NCBI GenBank assembly: GCA_030614645.1
Contig: JAUWTR010000071.1
Coordinates: forward strand, 1-7,415
Direction: 5' to 3'
Length of the DNA stretch: 7,415 nucleotides
Origin: Candidatus Aminicenantota bacterium
GTDB taxonomy: Bacteria > Acidobacteriota > Aminicenantia > Aminicenantales > Aminicenantaceae
Shown here: positions 5,483-7,415 of the stretch, in pieces
Layout: each line of letters begins with the position of its first letter
Position numbering within the stretch: the stretch's first letter is position 1
Notes under the pieces: generated by a model
Seen by the model: the letters and a program-made list of their open reading frames with translations, nothing else
Databases searched by the model: none
What the model was told of the DNA's origin: nothing
Made by a program: the position numbers and the translations under genes

Positions 5483-6733
5483 TTAAATATCCTCCGGGCC
5501 GGCTATGTGCCCCAGAATACAAGAAGCAGCTACGACTTCAGGACTTGCCAGATAATTTTGCCCTTTTCCCTGCTTGCCCTCAAAATTGCGGTTTCCGGTA
5601 CTTATCTGCACTTCTCCCTTTCCAGTAAGCCCGATATGGCCCTGGGCACACCCTCCGCAGCCGGCATTGCTGATAATCGCACCGCTTTCAAAAAGATCTT
5701 TCAGGATCCCCTCCTCTAAAAGCTGTTTATAGACTTTCCGGGTCGCAGGAACGATCTTTAACATTACTCCCTCTTTTACTTTTTTCCCCTTCAAAATCCG
5801 GGCAGCAGCTTTAAGATCTTCAAACCGGCCATTTGTACAACTCCCGATAAAACCAGAGTCGATCTTTACCCGCCCCAGATCTCCAACATTTTTTACATTT
5901 GTAGGCAGGAAAGGCGCTGCCACCTGAGGGCCTAATCCATCTATATCGATCGTTATGTTATCAGAATAAACTGCATCCTTATCAGCATGCGGATGGTTAA
6001 ACTCCTCACCGCTTAAGCTTTTTATCTCGCTTGCGACCGAGTCTTTAAACTCAGGAATAAAACCTGTGATCCCTGCCATCTCAGTGACCATACTGCAGAG
6101 GGTTATCCGGCCCGAAATAGAGAGATTTCGGACTGCCGCACCATAAAATTCAACACTCTTTAAGGCCGCTTTTTTAGTTCCAAGCTGTTTTACAATGGAT
6201 AAAGTGAGGTCTTTAGCTGAAAGCCCAGAAGACGGCTCTCCCCGGACAAAAACTTTAAGGGATTCAGGTACCTGAAACCAGGTCTTTCCTGTTTTAAAAG
6301 CAAAAGTGATATCAACATCACCCATCCCCTGGCCGAAACAGCCGACAGCTCCTAAAATGTTCATATGGCTGTCAGTACCGACAACCGTACTTCCAGCAGC
6401 AGCCAGTCCTCGCTCAATAAGAACATGGGAGCCTATCCCCTCATCAACATCAAAAACTTTGATGCCTCTCCCACGAGCAAAATCCCGGCAGACCTGTTGG
6501 TTATCCGCATATTGTAATGTGCAGGCCGGGACACATAGGTCAAAAGTGAAGAAAGTTTTGCTCCGGTCACTAACAGGAGTATCACCGAATTCCCGGTAAA
6601 AATTTTTAACTACATTGGGGCCGCCAAAATCCCGGGCAGACCTTACGTCCAGATCCATCCATACGATCTCTCCAGTCCGGACTTCCTCATCTGTATGACC
6701 ACGGATTATCTTCTCAATTATCGTATATCCCAT
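5483..6733 (-). CDS. LeuC-like [4Fe-4S] hydro-lyase large subunit (3-isopropylmalate dehydratase/aconitase family)
   Basis: The enzyme isomerises a hydroxy-acid by dehydration and rehydration using a [4Fe-4S] cluster: isopropylmalate, citrate or homocitrate-type substrates. It has 416 residues, the size of archaeal-type LeuC (about 420) rather than the longer E. coli LeuC. Cluster ligands are Cys299 (GSCTNGR), Cys359 and Cys362 (GCGGC). Other hallmarks are GIGSH with His103, GTDSHMN with Asp121-Ser122-His123, and STGNRNFEGKQG (378-389) followed by YLASPEVVAAS. At 64-66 it reads FDL where canonical relatives have FDH, a position linked to proton relay in aconitase. GTDSHM also replaces GTDSHT. 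These look like traits of a divergent subfamily, not damage, because the rest is intact. The start has GAGG five bases before the ATG. It sits between an IDH-like gene and the matching small subunit. Substrate is unresolved; aconitase-like use is plausible. Confidence 0.87.
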   Translation of the reverse strand: MGYTIIEKIIRGHTDEEVRTGEIVWMDLDVRSARDFGGPNVVKNFYREFGDTPVSDRSKTFFTFDLCVPACTLQYADNQQVCRDFARGRGIKVFDVDEGIGSHVLIERGLAAAGSTVVGTDSHMNILGAVGCFGQGMGDVDITFAFKTGKTWFQVPESLKVFVRGEPSSGLSAKDLTLSIVKQLGTKKAALKSVEFYGAAVRNLSISGRITLCSMVTEMAGITGFIPEFKDSVASEIKSLSGEEFNHPHADKDAVYSDNITIDIDGLGPQVAAPFLPTNVKNVGDLGRVKIDSGFIGSCTNGRFEDLKAAARILKGKKVKEGVMLKIVPATRKVYKQLLEEGILKDLFESGAIISNAGCGGCAQGHIGLTGKGEVQISTGNRNFEGKQGKGQNYLASPEVVAASCILGHIAGPEDI

Positions 6734-6769
6734 AGTTTCCTCTTCAAGGCTAAAAAACTCTATTAATAC

Positions 6770-6796
6770 AAAAAAAGCACTCTACAGCTTAGATGC
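6770..6796 (-). terminator. Weak hairpin plus T7 after the dehydrogenase gene
   Basis: Read on the - strand, GCATCTA and TAGAGTGC can pair with one bulged G around an AGCTG loop, followed at once by seven T. The hairpin spans the dehydrogenase stop codon and lies within the 48-base gap before the LeuC-like gene. The stem is short and low in GC, so it would at most be a leaky intra-operon terminator that lowers expression of the downstream genes. Confidence 0.33.
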
Positions 6797-7415
6797 CACA
6801 GCATGAGCCATATCCAGAGTCGAGGAGCTGCCTCCTAAATCATATGTTCTGACTTTTCCTTCCCTTATCACTTCTGCTATTGCGTTTTCCAGACGCTCGG
6901 CATCCTCCGCTTCCCCTAACCATTCCATCATCATCTTGGTCGCCAGAAGCATGGCAATAGGATTGACTTTATACATGCCGGTATATTTAGGTGCAGATCC
7001 ATGCGTGGGTTCAAACACTGCATAATCGTCCCCGATATTCCCACTGCAAGCAAATCCCAAGCCTCCTACCAGTTGGGCGGCAAGGTCGGATATTATATCT
7101 CCAAAAAGATTTTCCGCCACCAGCACGGAATAATCCTGCGGGTTTTTAATAAGCCACATAGCCATGGCATCAACATTGGTTTCCCAGAATTCAATATCAA
7201 GATATCCTCCCGCCATTTTCCGGGCGATATCCAGAATAAGCCCGCCTGTTTCCCGGAGAACATTGGGTTTTTCTACTATGGTCACAGATTTCCGTTTATA
7301 TTTGCGGGCATATTCAAAGGCCGCCTTTAGAATCCTTTTGCATGCTTTTTTTGTCATAATCCTGGTAGAAATGGCCATTTCATCTGGAGGGACAGATTCA
7401 AATTTTTTCATCTTC
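6782..7415 (-). CDS. Isocitrate/isopropylmalate-type dehydrogenase, C-terminal two-thirds (isocitrate dehydrogenase likely)
   Basis: The frame is open to the right edge, so the N-terminal part (roughly the first third of a 330-residue family member) is missing. An ATG at 7409-7411 is internal, since the sequence there (EMAISTRIMTKKACKRI) is mid-protein. Counted from that Met, the catalytic Lys is in VEKPNVL (residue 48), and metal-binding Asp residues are in NVDAM (81) and NLFGDIISD (105 and 109). The cofactor loop reads EPTHGSAPKYTGMYKVNP. The family decarboxylates 2R,3S-hydroxy-acids with NAD(P). The APKY followed by KVNP resembles E. coli isocitrate dehydrogenase, where Lys344-Tyr345 contact the NADP phosphate. 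Isopropylmalate and homoisocitrate enzymes usually have APDIAG. That favours isocitrate, possibly with NADP, but this is motif inference. The LeuCD-like genes downstream would supply its substrate. Confidence 0.85.
   Translation of the reverse strand, partial: KMKKFESVPPDEMAISTRIMTKKACKRILKAAFEYARKYKRKSVTIVEKPNVLRETGGLILDIARKMAGGYLDIEFWETNVDAMAMWLIKNPQDYSVLVAENLFGDIISDLAAQLVGGLGFACSGNIGDDYAVFEPTHGSAPKYTGMYKVNPIAMLLATKMMMEWLGEAEDAERLENAIAEVIREGKVRTYDLGGSSSTLDMAHAVASKL

Noticed and set aside
5177..5719. Several ORFs on the + strand and in another - frame, across the LeuCD-like genes
   Set aside because: They are shadows in other frames of clearly conserved coding sequence.
6306..6599. 97-codon ORF on the + strand
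   Set aside because: It is antisense to the active-site region of the LeuC-like gene and has a low-complexity, Pro/Ser-rich shadow composition.
7001..7330. 109-codon ORF on the + strand
   Set aside because: It lies wholly antisense to the conserved dehydrogenase and its product resembles no known family.

Overview
This is chromosomal bacterial sequence of moderate-to-low GC with densely packed genes and housekeeping families (TruA, TsaB, RimI). No insertion sequence, phage gene, CRISPR array, rRNA or tRNA is visible. The sequence does not fix the phylum. The divergent LeuC/LeuD-type hydro-lyase pair and the isocitrate-dehydrogenase-like partner would suit an anaerobic or uncultured lineage, but that is only an impression.

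Layout. Positions 1-973 (+) hold the end of a TIGR00725/LOG-like (SLOG-fold) protein that overlaps truA by four bases (ATGA). Positions 974-1350 are a gene-free stretch with a C-rich, G-poor tract just after truA, a tandem 13-base-period repeat, and a likely promoter for the next operon. Positions 1351-3669 (+) are a two-gene sugar operon: an SGLT-type sodium/solute symporter and, 3 bases later, an AraD-type L-ribulose-5-phosphate 4-epimerase. Positions 3670-3771 are a short gap between convergent genes. Positions 3772-7415 (-) are a five-gene string in the order: isocitrate/isopropylmalate-type dehydrogenase (start beyond the window), LeuC-like large subunit, LeuD-like small subunit, tsaB, rimI.

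How the genes work together. The symporter and epimerase suggest uptake of a pentose or related sugar and its entry into the pentose phosphate pathway. The rest of that route (isomerase, kinase) is not in the window. The dehydrogenase plus LeuCD-like pair catalyse successive steps (isomerisation by dehydration/rehydration, then oxidative decarboxylation) of one of three parallel 2-oxoacid pathways: leucine synthesis, the aconitase/isocitrate branch of the TCA cycle, or homocitrate chemistry. The dehydrogenase carries an IDH-like APKY motif, which favours isocitrate. tsaB (tRNA t6A37 synthesis) and rimI (N-terminal acetylation of ribosomal protein S18) form a common translation-related pair that rides at the end of this operon.

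The points most worth checking are the unusual tsaB-rimI junction (no normal rimI start at the right place, and one base away from a TsaB-RimI fusion), the substrate of the divergent LeuCD-like enzyme with its FDL in place of FDH, and the isolated symporter-AraD operon. I did not find a clearly new biological system here.
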